A DNA stretch of 64,000 nt, taken from the NCBI GenBank assembly GCA_034401795.1, contig CM067369.1:92401241-92465240 (forward strand). Direction: 5' to 3'. A program made the translations under genes and the position numbers. This DNA is from Chaetoderma sp. LZ-2023a (taxonomy: Eukaryota > Mollusca > Caudofoveata > Chaetodermatida > Chaetodermatidae). The notes beneath the pieces are model-generated. The model was not told the origin of the DNA. It saw nothing but the letters and a program-made list of their open reading frames with translations, and made no database searches. Below are positions 33,661 through 45,479 of the stretch, in pieces (position 1 is the stretch's first letter; every line of letters begins with the position of its first letter).

Positions 33661-35669
33661 TTACCCCGCCCAGATCCTCGCGCGCCACGACCAGCACCGC
33701 GCGCACCACGGTGCGCGGGCGGCTGCCTGGCTGACTGCGCCTGAGGAGCCTGCGCCCCCCTCGCTGCTGGCCGAATCGCATGCGGCCGAGGCCGGCGCTG
33801 CGATGGTGGTTGGCCTCTGACCTGGCCACTACCACCTCGAGCCTGCAGGGGACGATACGCAGGGGGTGCGGCGCGAACGTTGGCACGACGAAGCACCTCA
33901 AACTGTTCGCGCAGCGCCCTCTGGTTATTGACCAGAGTAACCGTCTCCTGGAGGTGTCTACATCCCTCACCTCCAAAGAGACCAGGACCTGTCATAGGCG
34001 TACGTAGTAGCCTATTGTAGAGGTCCTGGGACGGGCACAGATTATCCAAGGCAAAAGTGCGCCTTGCCCGGACACTCCTGGTCACCGCCCGCGTCATACA
34101 GTCCAGAGCCAGGTTGATACCATCCTGGATGGCTCGCTGGACTGTGACCGGACTTGGCTGGCGCGATGCGGATGCTGTTACTACCCCTTGTAACAGCTGG
34201 GAGACGTGGGACAGAGCGGCAATCGAAGCCCTCCCACTCTCTTCCGCATCACGCAACGCGGCATTTGCCGAACGCAACGCGTTCGAGCACAAGACTCCCG
34301 TGTCAGAACGGGAGCCTGGCCGCGCATCCTCACCCAAAGCCGCGCGGTCATCCACGCTCGGCTTTGGTACCACACCGTACCGCTGGTAGTCCAGGGGCAC
34401 GATGCGGCAACGCCTGGCCACCTCGCGCGGGGCCTTAGCGAGACGTCCACTCGACTTAATGGACGTCTCCGCCGCCTCGAGCATGTCAACGACATGCTCT
34501 GCCAGCGGCAGAGAAGGCATAGCGTTAGCAGTAGGCTTACCAGCTAACCACGGCCTGTGTTCACGCTGGCTAGCCGACTGCTCCACGGGCAGATCTGGTC
34601 TAACACTCACCAGCCACTGGCAAGCGTCAGACCAATCCTCCTCCGTGGCTAGTTGCGAGCGCTCTACAAGACGGGGGCCTTCGTCTTCCTCCTGAGCACA
34701 AGCAACAGAGCTTGACGGCGGATACGCTGATATCCCTGGCAAGCCAGGGAGAGCATGCGGGCCTGATAATACCGGCATGCTAATCTCACTGGTTTGACCA
34801 GGAGCAGGCGCCGTGGTAGAGCGCGGGGCATATACCGCCCCACCACGGCCGCGGCCAGCACCAGCTACACTCTCGGCAAGCCGAGGTATGCGGTACCGCT
34901 GGCCTTCAGCGCCCAGGGCCACAGTCTGAACCGTGGATTCTACCCCTGGGAGAGTAGACTCCGCCGCCTCGTCATATTCCGTGGCCACGTCTTCATACGG
35001 CGACCCTAACAGGTAATCATCATCCTCCTGGCCAGAAAGATTAGACTCCGGGTCAGCAAAGAGAGCTAACCCGGACTGGCCAGGGAAGGCGCCATACGAG
35101 GTACTGGCAGCCGCGGTGTGCGGATACCCCTGGACTGATGAGCAGCCCGCGGGTTCCAGCGACGACCGTCCACGGTCCCTATTGGGCGCGGCAATAAGCC
35201 TGCTGCCAGGGCCGTGGAACACCCCCTCTAATGGGGCCACCTCTGAATCTTCAAACAACGGAAGCGTACTAAGGAACGTTGATTCAGAGGTGGGGATTAC
35301 CTGCTCCGAAGCAGATGATGAGGTCAATAAAGGATTTGGTCCAGGAAGCATGCCACGAAGCAACTCTGGAACCAAATCCTTGATTGTCCTCCTCATCTCT
35401 CCCAACATCTCGGTCAGGAAGGCCTCCATGTCCACCGCGGACGAGGCCTTCCTCTTACCCTTCTTACTTACGACCTCTTTTTTCAGCTTCTTTTTCTCCT
35501 CCTCCAACTTGTCCTTCGCCTGCAAGCACAAGAATTCGGACATTAGCTCGCCCCCCCAGTGCTTACATATCTCGCAATTAAGCAAGGGACCACAGGGGCT
35601 ACACTGAAAACATAGATGAGGGCCAAACTTGTCCCTCAAAAATCGTCCACAGGACGCACAACCAGGTCT
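33651..35669 (-). CDS. DIRS element 2 gag, main exon, intact
   Basis: The frame has 672 codons, open from the acceptor ctttttcag to the stop. It has an N-terminal Cys cluster (CASCGRF, CFQCSPCGPLLNCEIC), a Lys/Glu-rich coiled coil (KDKLEEEKKKLKKE), DMEAFLTEMLGEMRRTIKDL, a Ser/Pro-rich middle, a conserved helical region (WLVSVRPDLPVEQSASQRE, LPLAEHVVDMLEAAETSIK, LNNQRALREQFEVLRR region) and an Arg/Gly-rich tail. It probably forms the particle and binds RNA. This is the only copy of the four with gag uninterrupted. Confidence 0.88.
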   Translation of the reverse strand, partial: RPGCASCGRFLRDKFGPHLCFQCSPCGPLLNCEICKHWGGELMSEFLCLQAKDKLEEEKKKLKKEVVSKKGKRKASSAVDMEAFLTEMLGEMRRTIKDLVPELLRGMLPGPNPLLTSSSASEQVIPTSESTFLSTLPLFEDSEVAPLEGVFHGPGSRLIAAPNRDRGRSSLEPAGCSSVQGYPHTAAASTSYGAFPGQSGLALFADPESNLSGQEDDDYLLGSPYEDVATEYDEAAESTLPGVESTVQTVALGAEGQRYRIPRLAESVAGAGRGRGGAVYAPRSTTAPAPGQTSEISMPVLSGPHALPGLPGISAYPPSSSVACAQEEDEGPRLVERSQLATEEDWSDACQWLVSVRPDLPVEQSASQREHRPWLAGKPTANAMPSLPLAEHVVDMLEAAETSIKSSGRLAKAPREVARRCRIVPLDYQRYGVVPKPSVDDRAALGEDARPGSRSDTGVLCSNALRSANAALRDAEESGRASIAALSHVSQLLQGVVTASASRQPSPVTVQRAIQDGINLALDCMTRAVTRSVRARRTFALDNLCPSQDLYNRLLRTPMTGPGLFGGEGCRHLQETVTLVNNQRALREQFEVLRRANVRAAPPAYRPLQARGGSGQVRGQPPSQRRPRPHAIRPAARGAQAPQAQSARQPPAHRGARGAGRGARGSGRGNRS

Positions 35670-36412
35670 CTGAAAAAGGCCAAAGGACGAGGAGTATGAG
35701 CAAACTAGTTACGCTTAGAAACTAACCAACTCAAGAGAAGGAAATGATCATAAAGATCATAATTTTTATGAGAAACCAGCTTCGGACAACTTTAATTGTA
35801 ATTAAAGAGCAAAGCTGATTATGACGTCATTAATCCTATGACAGGACAAAATCGATCCCAACAAACATCCCAGTGCAAGGACGAATTGTATCTTTAACCA
35901 GAACATGTGCAGAATGGACATTTCGACTACACAAGCATCAGATAAATACTGATAACAATGGCAAATAGTGTTAATTATCTCCCTTTCTCATATCAATAAT
36001 TAATACCTGACACCTTGTCTAGACAAACCATCCAACCTGATGAACTGGAGAACTCCACCACTGAACGCCTCTTAACTCTCTCCACCTCAAGGGGAAGGAA
36101 TTGGATCAAGAGGGCAAAGTGAGAAGACCTTTATAATAGGCCTCCAACTCACTGGGCATAGAATTTTTTGGTTAGATAACCTAACAGTATTAGTAGGAAA
36201 TGGAACCATGGTGGAGAGACACAAACCCTCAGCTGATGTCATGTCCTTATTTCTCCTTCACACAGACCTGTGGACATAAACACAAAGAGAGATTAGTCTT
36301 GTATAGCACCTAGTTGAAAAAACCCAACTAATTAAGGCGCTTATCACGTTTAGCGAGAGTCCCGGAAACACATTACAACGGGACAAAACTCGCTAATTTT
36401 ACTAGAAGTCAC

Positions 36413-36463
36413 CTGATTTAAAGGTCCAAGGCCCTCCTGTGGCGAAGTTACTCTCTCTGCCAT
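36413..36463 (-). CDS. DIRS element 2 gag exon 1
   Basis: Seventeen codons, MAERVTSPQEGLGPLNQ, end CAG at a gtgact donor. Splicing to 35669 is in phase 0 and removes a 743-nt intron. Confidence 0.72.
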
Positions 36464-36747
36464 CTTTCTCAGGTATAAACTTCTAACAAACAGTCTCAAA
36501 AAACTTCGAAAAGAGTATAGAAAGTTCTTAACACAAAAGCATGTGTACACTCTCAGCCAATAAATTAGCAAAGAGGAAGTGCTAGTCTGCGCATGCGCGG
36601 TGGTGGGGCTGGCATCCGCCAGACTACGCTCTGACTCCCTGCCCAGTAGGGGCACCTAACTGTTTTAATCTGAGTGTTTATTGAGTGAAAGCCAATATTT
36701 AGCAATATCAAAAGTATTAGGGAGGTAAGTATACTCTTGATGTGAAA

Positions 36748-36965
36748 AACTCAATTTAGTCCATCTTAAATGCTTAATAGTCTGTCAGGTTATATGTCTT
36801 TACGATTTAATAAACATGCTGTTGGACACCCAGACACATCAGTTTCAAAATATTCAACATCTTACCTGTATAGTTTTCTGGAAATTGAGATTCAGAGTGC
36901 ATGGATCAATTGATCCCAACACGGGCAAAGCATGGGCGGAGCCAAGCTAGGCTGAAACTGGATTT
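36748..36965. repeat. Family D MITE, right part (split by element 2)
   Basis: It continues actcaatttagtcc.., ttaataaacatgctgttg.., a reduced core, cttacctgtatagttttctg and gggcggagccaagctagg-like end sequence. Confidence 0.85.
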
Positions 36966-37035
36966 CTCATTACTCATCACACACATTGTTGGATAGTCTG
37001 GTTAGACTGGTTCCTTCCGGCTAAAATCACAGCAA

Positions 37036-37272
37036 TTACCCCTTTAATAGTCCAGATTGGCCAAGAAAACAGGAATTTTTCATCAATTGATGTCCATTTA
37101 CTTGTCAAGAGAAGACTATTTTTACATTTTACCGCTGGAATGACTGGATCGATCATCGCACCAGTCATTTGTGTCATAAATATTACAAAATACTCTTCTT
37201 TTGACAGGGTAAATGAACATTCCTCAAGACCACTGCGGAGGATAGTTTTAGCCGGTCTAGACCAGTAAAAGT
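37036..37272. repeat. Family A foldback MITE, diverged
   Basis: It starts ttacccctttaatagtc. The arms lie around actggatcgatcatcgcacc. Confidence 0.75.
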
Positions 37273-37333
37273 TTCAGAAGAAATGTCGAAATCGTAATTG
37301 TTTATTAGCATCTATGGCTACTGCTATACTTAC

Positions 37334-37392
37334 AATTCAAGAGCCATCCATTTCACACAGATGGTTGTATTCCACTGAGAATCTTCCATTTC
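37334..37392 (-). CDS. aGPCR exon 8: first half of GPS motif
   Basis: This is a 59-nt exon with acceptor tttcactag and donor gtaagt: 19 codons plus TT, completed to Leu by exon 9. It encodes EMEDSQWNTTICVKWMALE. ICVKW is the first conserved Cys-x-x-Trp of the GPS motif, and NTT is a possible glycosylation site. It sits between DIRS elements 2 and 3, with about 0.6 kb to element 2 and 0.4 kb to element 3. Confidence 0.9.
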
Positions 37393-37399
37393 CTAGTGA

Positions 37400-37699
37400 A
37401 AAAAAAGAGCAAAATAAAAATAACAAACATTCAGAGAATTAGGACTAGTCCGCCCATAGCATTTTTAATGACTTTGGACGTTGACCTATTTACCTCAATA
37501 TCAGATGGGTTCTTCTCGACCACAAGGGTAAATTTTCCACCTAAGTTTGTTGATGATCACTCTAGTAGAACCTGAGGTATTGGACAGGGCACGCAGATGG
37601 ATAGAAAATAGTAAATATTGTCTTTTTACTTTCCTAGGACATATATAACATTAAGATACAAAAGACTATGCATATGACAGGGGTCAAAATCTTGTTCAG
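37400..37699. other. Intron: nothing recognised
   Basis: Unique sequence with no coding signature. Confidence 0.4.
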
Positions 37700-37776
37700 T
37701 CTATCATTCAGTATACAGTTAAATTAGTTTTAAAATATTCAACAGCTTACCTGACACTGCATACTTTTCTGAAAAT
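37700..37776. repeat. Family D MITE, core end (split by element 3)
   Basis: It reads cagttaaattagttttaaa to catacttttctgaaa and continues at 44771. Confidence 0.85.
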
Positions 37777-38052
37777 AAACGAAATCACGGATTTCTTTTA
37801 TCACGAGAGTTGATACTTACCTCCTTAATACTCTTTGATATTGCTAAATATCGGCTTTCACTCAATAAACACTCAGATTAAAACAGTTAGGTGCCCCTAC
37901 TGGGCAGGAAGTCAGAGGGCAGTCCAGCGGATGCCAGCCCCACCACCGTGCATGCACAGACTAGCACTTCCTCTGACTAATTTATTGGCTGACACATGCA
38001 ACTAACAAGAGCCTGAAGACCGAGCCTCTGTGGGGCGGAGAGGCCAGGTCCG

Positions 38053-38158
38053 TATTAGGGAGGTAAGTATCAACTCTCTCGTGAAAAAAAGAAATCCGTG
38101 ATTTCGTTTATTTCACTTCAAGAGTATACTTACCTCCCTAATACTCTTTGATATTGCC
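38053..38158. repeat. Element 3 ICR
   Basis: It joins the complements of the left (ccgtgatttcgttta) and right (tttcacttcaagagta) ends. It matches this element's own variants (cacgg left, cttcaag right) and not those of element 2. Confidence 0.92.
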
Positions 38159-38645
38159 AGAATTTGACAGGGAATTCGGCGGGAGGGAGGCGAGGTCAAA
38201 AGACCAGCTCTTCCCTATGCGCTTTTCTGCGTCATGATTTGAAAAACTTCGGCTAACACAAACCGATGGATGAGAGATGACCGAATGTCATATGCGAACC
38301 CCCACCCCACCACCCCTGGGAGGAAGACTCGAATGACCTCAATGTCCCATACGCTCTCTACATACAAGTGCCATGTACTATAGGACAAGAGACGAAAAAG
38401 CTCCATTTTCGTATACTCTCAAAGATGAACCACATAAAAACACATACCATCACCATTTTAATAACAAAGGGTCACGTGACAATACAATTAACAACACATA
38501 AACAAGACTGACCTTGTTGAACTTGGCTGCTGACATCATCTTCCCAGTGGTGAAGGTTGATGCAGTCCCAAAAAGTGGTTGTTCCCATTAATTAATTGTG
38601 ATATATACAAGTAATGAGGAATCCTCATCAAAAAAGTACACCTGA

Positions 38646-39690
38646 TTATTTGTTCAAAATCGATAAGGCGAGAGGATTAGAGGTGTCACGGAGATAATGG
38701 TCTGTAAAACTTGACTCACAGCGCCACTGAGCAACTGACATAATGTCATCCACAGGGACCCCATTAAATAGGGCAGTGGAAGTCACTACGCCCCGGAGAC
38801 TGTGAGCCTTGGCCATGTCAACTTGTTTACCGGTGGCGGATTTATGACAAAATTGAATACATTCTACAATCCACCTGGAAATGGTGTCCTTAGACGCCCT
38901 GCCATGGGGTTCAATATATGACAACCATAATGCTGACTGGTCCGTCCGCCACTCCTGAGTACGTTGTTTGTACCGGATCAGTGCCCGGACGGGACACCAT
39001 GCTTTAGAATTAGGATCATATCCAGTTAAAGCTGGCAAAAAAATAGGTTGACCTGGATATTTCAAAGACTGATTCTTAGCCAAGAAATTAATCCTAGGTA
39101 GAAGCTTAAGGCCTTCCCCTGTAACCACGAAACGGTCTTCCTCGGCTGATAAGGCATGAATTTCACTCCTACGCCTAGCCGAGGCCGCAGCAATTAAAAA
39201 TACAGTTTTAAGAGTCAACATTTTCATAGAAATGGAACTAAGTGGTTCAAAAGGCTTATCACCTAGTACCTGAAGCACTAGAGATAAACTCCAAGATGGA
39301 ATCATTGTGTGATTCCTTGGTCTTAGATTGCCCATGCCTTTAATTAATACATTTAATGTACTTACTTTATCACTTCCCCTATTAGCCAAGCAAGGGATAA
39401 CTGTCATTAAAGCTGATTTATAACCAGCAATAGAGTTAGGCTTGAGGCTATAGGCATCATACAGGTGACAGAGGAAATCAGCTACTACCTGAATAGATGA
39501 ATCCATTGGATCAATACATCTTTTTGAGCACCATTCTGCAAATCTGTTGATTTTATAATTATATGCTCTGGAGGTTGACCCCCTCCTGGCTTTGGCCATA
39601 AACATGGCTGCTTGCTCAGAAAACCCCTCCTTAATTCTAGATTCCTTGACAACATCCACGCAGTCAATCTGAACTTTGACGGATTGTTGT
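38646..39690 (-). CDS. DIRS element 3 tyrosine recombinase
   Basis: The frame is open over the whole YR, from about FSEQAAMFMAKARRG to the stop at 38646. Box I ARRRSEIHALSAE (near 39170), HSLR (near 38800) and Tyr in DHYLRD (near 38695) are present. The W-H of box III reads QWRCESS instead of QWHCESS in copies 1 and 2, a change next to the active site. The start is unclear because the N-terminus overlaps RNase H in another frame. Confidence 0.88.
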
Positions 39691-41612
39691 GAAGGGCCTT
39701 GCCCTGGAAGATAATGTCGTCCATCAGAGGCAGAGGAACCGGATTGCAGACCAGAAGGTCCAGCAGATCCGTATACCATTATCGGCATGGCCAATTTGGG
39801 GGGATCAGAATCACTTGGCACTCCTCTTGTCTGATTTTCCGAAGAATTTTTGGAATCAGGATTGCTGCAGGGAATGCATATGCATACATTCCCACCCAGC
39901 TGATAGCTAACGCATCTGTTGCGAAAGCGCTTGGATCTGGAATCGGAGAGACGTACGTCGTCATCTTCACATTCTTCTTCGTTGCGAACAAATCGATGTT
40001 GGGTTTCCCCCAATGGTCGAACAGACGATCCGCCACACATTGATTTAGTTGCCATTCCATCGGTAAAACACTCATCCTTTGGCTCAATGAGTCTGCTAGC
40101 AGATTTAACCTTCCCGGAATATGAACTGCTTTCAAGGTAATCCTGTGATCCAGGCACCAACAAAGCAGTCTCCATGTCATCATACAGAGACTGGGCGACT
40201 TCGTTCCGCCCTGGCGGTTTAGGTAAGTCACTACTGTTGAGTTGTCTGATCGAATAAGAACCCTCTTGCCATGAACTTTCTGTAAGAAATGTTCCAGGCC
40301 CAGGACTACTGCTCTTAACTCCAGTAGATTGATATGTTCCTTTGACTGTTCCAGATTCCAAAGCCCTGATATCGTGGATTCTTCCAGGCAAGCTCCCCAC
40401 CCCTCCATCGATGCATCTGTATACACAGCTACTTGAGGGTGAGGAGGGGTTAGCATAACCTCCGCCAAGAGATTCTCTGTCTTCAACCACCATTGAAAGT
40501 GGTGAATTAGAGGCTCCAACACTGACACCTTTGAGTCCAGTGAACCTGTACTCTGGGTCCATTGCGTCATGAGAAATAACTGGATCGGCCGCCTGCGTAA
40601 GGCCGCCTGAGGGAATGACTGGTTCCAGAAAAACCATCAACCCCAGCATTCTCAAGTAAACCCGTGCCAGGACATGACGACTGTTGCACACTGACTGTAT
40701 TACTGAGATGAGTATCTGAACCCTCTCCTGAGTAGGATAAACATATCCTCTCTCTAGATCGAAGAACATCCCCAGGTAAACAAACTTCTGGGATGGAGTC
40801 AGCTCTGATTTTTGGAAATTGATTATCCAGCCTAAGTCTGTGAGAGTTTTAAAAACTTTCTCCAGATTCGCCGATAAACTTTCCTGGGTGTGTGCTTTTA
40901 ACAGCCAGTCGTCTATGTACGTGTGGACTGCTATGCTTCTCCTGCGGAGGTATGCGGTAATCGCAAGAACCACTCTGGTGAAAACCTGAGGAGCCATGGA
41001 AATTCCGAAGGGTAACACCCTGAATTCCCACTGTCTGCCCTGGAATGCAAATCTCAGGAAGCGACGGAAACTCCTCGCTATGGGGATGTGGAAATAAACA
41101 TCCTTCAAATCTATTGAAGCTGTCCACATTCCCCTCTCCAACCCCGCCAACACCGACTTCACAGTCTCCATCTTGAAACTGGGTGTCTCTATGAACATGT
41201 TCAAAGGCTTGAGGTTGAGAATTGGCCTCCACCCTCCGGTGTTTTTTGTCACTAAGAACACGGTTGAATAGAAGCCCGGACACTTTTGTGCCGGCTGAAT
41301 TGCTCCTTTTTGTATGAGGGAGTTTATTTCCTCCTCTATACACAACCTTTGATCTGGATCTCTCGGAATTTGAGTCCAGATTGGCACCAGAGACAGTCGC
41401 GATGGTGGGCCTGTCATCCAATCGGGATGATACCCGACTGAAAGCCATCGCAAGACTAAACGGTCCTGAGTCAACCGTTCCCACTCTTGCTTGTGGCGGG
41501 CCAACCGGCCCCCCACTGGACCACCTAGGGAGAGAGGTGGACATAAGGAGTGCAAGAGTGGCACTGTCTCCTTTGCCAGAAACAGTGGTTCTCACCATGG
41601 TAACTGGCCCAT
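39485..41612 (-). pseudogene. DIRS element 3 RT-RNase H, frameshifted
   Basis: RT motifs (SIDLKDVYFHIPI, LPFGISMAP, YIDDWLLKAHT near 40905) are in one frame. A one-base insertion near 40610 shifts the region with RNase H (YTDASMEGWGACLE, LLELRAVVLG, IRSDNSTVVTYLN). The shifted frame stops at 39779 (PPNWPCR), with the rest in yet another frame. Confidence 0.88.
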
Positions 41613-43668
41613 CAGGCACGATTACCATGACCAGATCCTCGCGCGCCACGACCAGCACCGCGCGCACCTCGGTGTGCGGGTGGCTGCCTAGCTGGCTGTG
41701 CTTGAGGAGCCTGCACCCCCTCACTGCTGGCCGAATCGCACGCGGCCGAGGCTGATGCTGCGCTGGTGGCTGGCCTCTGACATGGCCACCTCCACCTCGA
41801 GCCTGCAGGGGATGGTACGAAGGGGGTGCAGCGTGAACGCTCCCTACGGTGCACCTCAAACTGTTCGCGCAGCACTCTCTGGTTGTTGACCAGAGTGACC
41901 GTCTCCTGGAGGTGCTTGCATCCCTCACCTCCAAAGAGACAAGGACCTGCCATAGGCGTACACAGAAGCCTATTGTACAGGTCCTGGGACGGGCACACGT
42001 TATCCAACGCAAATGTGCGCCTCGCCCGGACACTTCTGGTCACAGCCCGAGTCATACAATACAGAGCCAGGTTGATACCATCCTGGATGGCTATCTGGAC
42101 TGTGATCGGGCTCGGCTGGCGTGATGCGGATGCTGTCACTACCCCCTGCAACAGCTGGGAGACGTGAGAAAGCGCCGCAATAGACGCTCTCCCACTCTCC
42201 TCCGCATCATGCAACGCGGTATTGGTCGAACGCAGCGCGTTTCGAACACAGGGCTCCCATGTCAGAACGGGAGCCTGGCCGCGTATCTTCACCTAAAGCC
42301 GCGCGGTCATCAACGCTGGGCTTAGGTACCACACCGTACCTCTGATACTCCACGGGTACGATGCGGCAGCGCCTTGCAACCTCACGAGGGGCCTTTGCGA
42401 GACGTCCATTCGCCTTGATGGACGTCTCCGCTGCCGAGAACATATCAACGATATGCTCTGCTAGCGGCAGAGATGGCATGGCGCTAACAGGCGACTTACC
42501 AGCTAACCACGGCCGGTGGTCTCGCTGGCTAGCCGACTGTTCCACGGGCAGGTCTGGCCTGACGCTTATCAGCCATTGGCAAGCGTCTGACCAATCCTCA
42601 TCCGTGGCTAACTGCGAAAGCTCTACTAGACGAGGGCCTTCGTCTTCCTCCCGAGCAAACGCATTCGAGCTTGAAGTTGGATAGCTCGACACTCCTGGCA
42701 AGCCAGAGAAAGCATGCAGGCCCGAAAGAGCAGGCATGTTAATCTGACTGGCTTGTCCAGGAGCAGGCGCAGTGGTAGAGCGTGGGGCAGTTACCGCCAC
42801 ACCACGGCCCCGGCCAGAACCAGCAATACTCTCGGCAAGCCGAGGTATGCGAAACAACTGGCCGTCAGATCCAACCAGGGCCACCTTCTGAGCCGTGAAT
42901 TCTACTCCTGCGTGAGTAGAACCGTGGACAATGTCGCCCGTATTCCCCGCGAGGGGTGCACAGACGTCAAAATCCATGGCCACGGCATCAGAAGGGGAAC
43001 CCAGCAGATAATCCTCTTCTTCCTGGCCAGAAAGATTAGACTCCGGGTCAGCAAAGAGAGCTAACACGGACTGGCCAGGAAAGGTGCCATAGGAGGTACT
43101 GGCACCTGCGGCGTGCGGATACCCCTGGGCTGATAAGCAGCCAGCAGGTTCCAGTGACAACCGTCCACGGACCACTGGCGCGGCAAGCCTGCTGCCAATG
43201 TCGTGGAATGCCCCCTCTAATGGGGCCACCTCTGAATCGTTGAAAACTGGTAACGGCCTAAGGAAACTCGATTCAGAGGCAGGGATTATCTGCTCCGAAG
43301 CAGACGAAGAGGACAACAAAGGATTTGATCCAGTAAGCATGCTACGGAGCAACTCTGGAACCAAAACCTTGACTGTCCTCTTCATCTCTCCCAACATCTC
43401 ACTATGGAAGGCCTCCATGTCCACTGAGGACGAGGCCTTCCTCTTACCCTTTTTACCTGCTACCTCTCATTTCATCTTCCTCTCCTCCTCCCCGACCTTA
43501 TCCTTCGCCTGCAAAGATAAGAACTCATTCATTAGTTCCCCGCCCCCCCCCCCCCCACTGCTTGCATACATCACACTTAAGTAATGGTCCACAAGGACTA
43601 CATTGGAAGCACAGGTGAGGGATGAACTTCTCCTTTAAGAAGCGACCACAGGATGGACAACCCGGTCT
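41612..43668 (-). pseudogene. DIRS element 3 gag, main exon, broken
   Basis: The Cys-cluster start is followed by a G-run expanded to about 14-15 (near 43545), a stop near 43470, an open stretch from DMEAFHSEMLGEMKRT, and a one-base insertion near 42245. The Arg/Gly-rich tail is open to 41612. Confidence 0.82.
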
Positions 43669-44433
43669 CTGAAACAGGGCAGAAGACGAGCACAATGAGT
43701 ATTTTAGTTAAGGTTAGAAACTCAAAACCAAAATAAAAGAGAGGAAGAAAATGATCATAAAGATCACTTATCAATATGAGAAACCAGCGTTGGACAAAAC
43801 TTTAAATGTTAATAAAGAGCAAGGCTGATTATGATGTCATATTTTCAAGAAAGAAATTAAATCGATCCGAAACAAACATCCAGGTGTAAGGACGAATTGT
43901 ATTCATATCCAGAACATCTAACTAGGAAGGATAGATATTCGGGCTACACAAACATCAGATACACAATGATAATAGTGGCAAAAGTTTACATAATTATTAT
44001 CACCTCATATCATTAACTAGAATACCTGATTCTTTGTATAGACAAACCATCCAATCTGATGAACTGGAACACTCCACCAAGACTATGACCTCTTAACTCT
44101 CTCCACCTTAGGGGAAAGGGAATTGGATCAAGAGGGCAAAGTGAGAAGACCTTCTTACGAGGCCTCCGAGTCACTGGACATAGACTTTTTGGTTAGATAA
44201 CCTAACAGTATTAGTAGGAAATGGAACCTCGGTGGAGAGAAACAAACCCTCTGTTGATGTGATGTCCCATACATATCCAGACAGATACCTGTGGACATAA
44301 ACACAAAGAGAGATTAGCATTATATAGCGCCATGTTGAAATAAAACAACTATACTAGGCACATATCACGATAAATGCGAGTCCCAGAAACACAATACACC
44401 GGGAAAAACTCGCTAAATTATAATAGAAGTCAC

Positions 44434-44484
44434 ATGATGGATAGATCCTGGGCCCTCCTCCGGCGAAGTAATCCTATCTGCCAT
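44434..44484 (-). CDS. DIRS element 3 gag exon 1
   Basis: Seventeen codons, MADRITSPEEGPGSIHH. The last codon is CAT rather than CAG, so the exon side of the splice donor is weakened. Confidence 0.65.
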
Positions 44485-44770
44485 CTTAATCAGGGGTTCT
44501 AGACTTCTATAAACACTTAAAAGGACTTGAAAAACTTGAGAAAAGCTCTAAGCACAAAAAACATGTGTAGCCCCTCTGGCAATAAATTAGCAAAGAGGAA
44601 GTGCTAGTCTGCGCATGCGCGGTGGTGGGGCTGGCATCCGCCGGACTGCCCTCTGACTCCCTGCCCAGTAGGGGCACCTAACTGTTTTAATATGAGTGTT
44701 TATTGAGTGAAAGCCGATATTTAGCAATATCAAAGAGTATTAGGGCGGTAAGTATACTCTTGAAGTGAAA

Positions 44771-44890
44771 TTGATATTCAGGGAGTTCAGGGATCGATCG
44801 ATTCCAACATGAGTGAAGTGTGGGTGGAGTTTAGCTGGAGATGGGCAGAGCAAAGATAAAACTGCAAAGGTCCATTCAGGGCTTAGTGTA
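44771..44890. repeat. Family D MITE, end part (split by element 3)
   Basis: It continues ttgatattcagggagttcag, gatcgatcgattccaac and gtgtgggtggagtttagc. Confidence 0.8.
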
Positions 44891-45117
44891 AAAAATAGAT
44901 TTAACATGGGGGCAGGAGCATGGTTAAAAATGGATACTGTATTTAGACTAGATGAGGCCTTATTCGACATTACTATGCAGGTACTCTTAAAACATTCTCA
45001 GAAATCTCAAATAAATTGACAGAACAATTATTATATACTTATAAAATCTGTATTAAGGCACCATAGGCAGTCAGTTTCTTAAGGCAAGTGACTTATTCTT
45101 GGATGTTTCCTTATGGT

Positions 45118-45190
45118 AATTGAATTATTATTATTATTATTATTATTACTAATATTATTATTATTATTATTATTAATATTATTAATATAA
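45118..45190. repeat. (ATT)n microsatellite
   Basis: About 70 bp of attatt repeats with a few interruptions, ending 8 bp before the GAIN exon 7 donor. Confidence 0.92.
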
Positions 45191-45197
45191 CTATTAC

Positions 45198-45312
45198 TTG
45201 TGTGTGCGGCAGAGTGAATGTAATATTGAGCATTGAGTGTTTCATCTCCCTCTCTTGGCCAGTCAATAACAATAAGTCTGAGATAATTGGCCCGGACGTC
45301 TCACTCAGTACC
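45198..45312 (-). CDS. aGPCR exon 7: end of GAIN beta-sandwich
   Basis: The acceptor is tatctttcag and the donor gtaata. The exon has 1 nt plus 38 codons and ends in phase 0. It encodes VLSETSGPIISDLLLL.. and ..HSMLNITFTLPHTQ. The LNITFTLPH string matches the strand before the GPS in GAIN domains and contains a possible glycosylation site (NIT). Exon 8 continues with the first GPS Cys-x2-Trp. DIRS element 3 lies in the intron that follows. Confidence 0.89.
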
Positions 45313-45479
45313 CTGAAAGATAGATTAGTAATAATGACTTGATAACAATGAAACTTAGATCATATTAGCTTTGGAAATGGCACTGTGCTGGTCATATCGC
45401 CTTCCATACATGTGGAATGGCAAAGAAGACAAGAAAAAAATATTTCTTTCTTACTCGACGGAACTAAGTGTAAAAGGTG

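Larger units (their letters stand above)
29765..36747 (-). mobile_element. DIRS retrotransposon, element 2
   Basis: The termini are taaacgaaatcaagg and actcttgatgtgaaa. The ITRs are about 200 bp (29766-29980 and 36552-36747). The outermost 45 bp on the left and 16 bp on the right differ and are both represented in the ICR. The gene order on the minus strand is gag, RT-RH, YR. No target duplication is visible. It sits in a family D repeat, in the intron between the two GPS exons, in the same orientation as the receptor gene. Gag is intact; RT-RH and YR each carry a frameshift. Confidence 0.95.
37777..44770 (-). mobile_element. DIRS retrotransposon, element 3
   Basis: The termini are aaacgaaatcacgg and actcttgaagtgaaa. 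The structure is the same as element 2. It is inserted in a family D repeat at the tctggaaattga site seen uninterrupted at 58108-58120. It lies in the intron between the last GAIN exon and the first GPS exon. Gag has a stop and a frameshift, and RT-RH is frameshifted. YR is open to its end. Confidence 0.95.
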
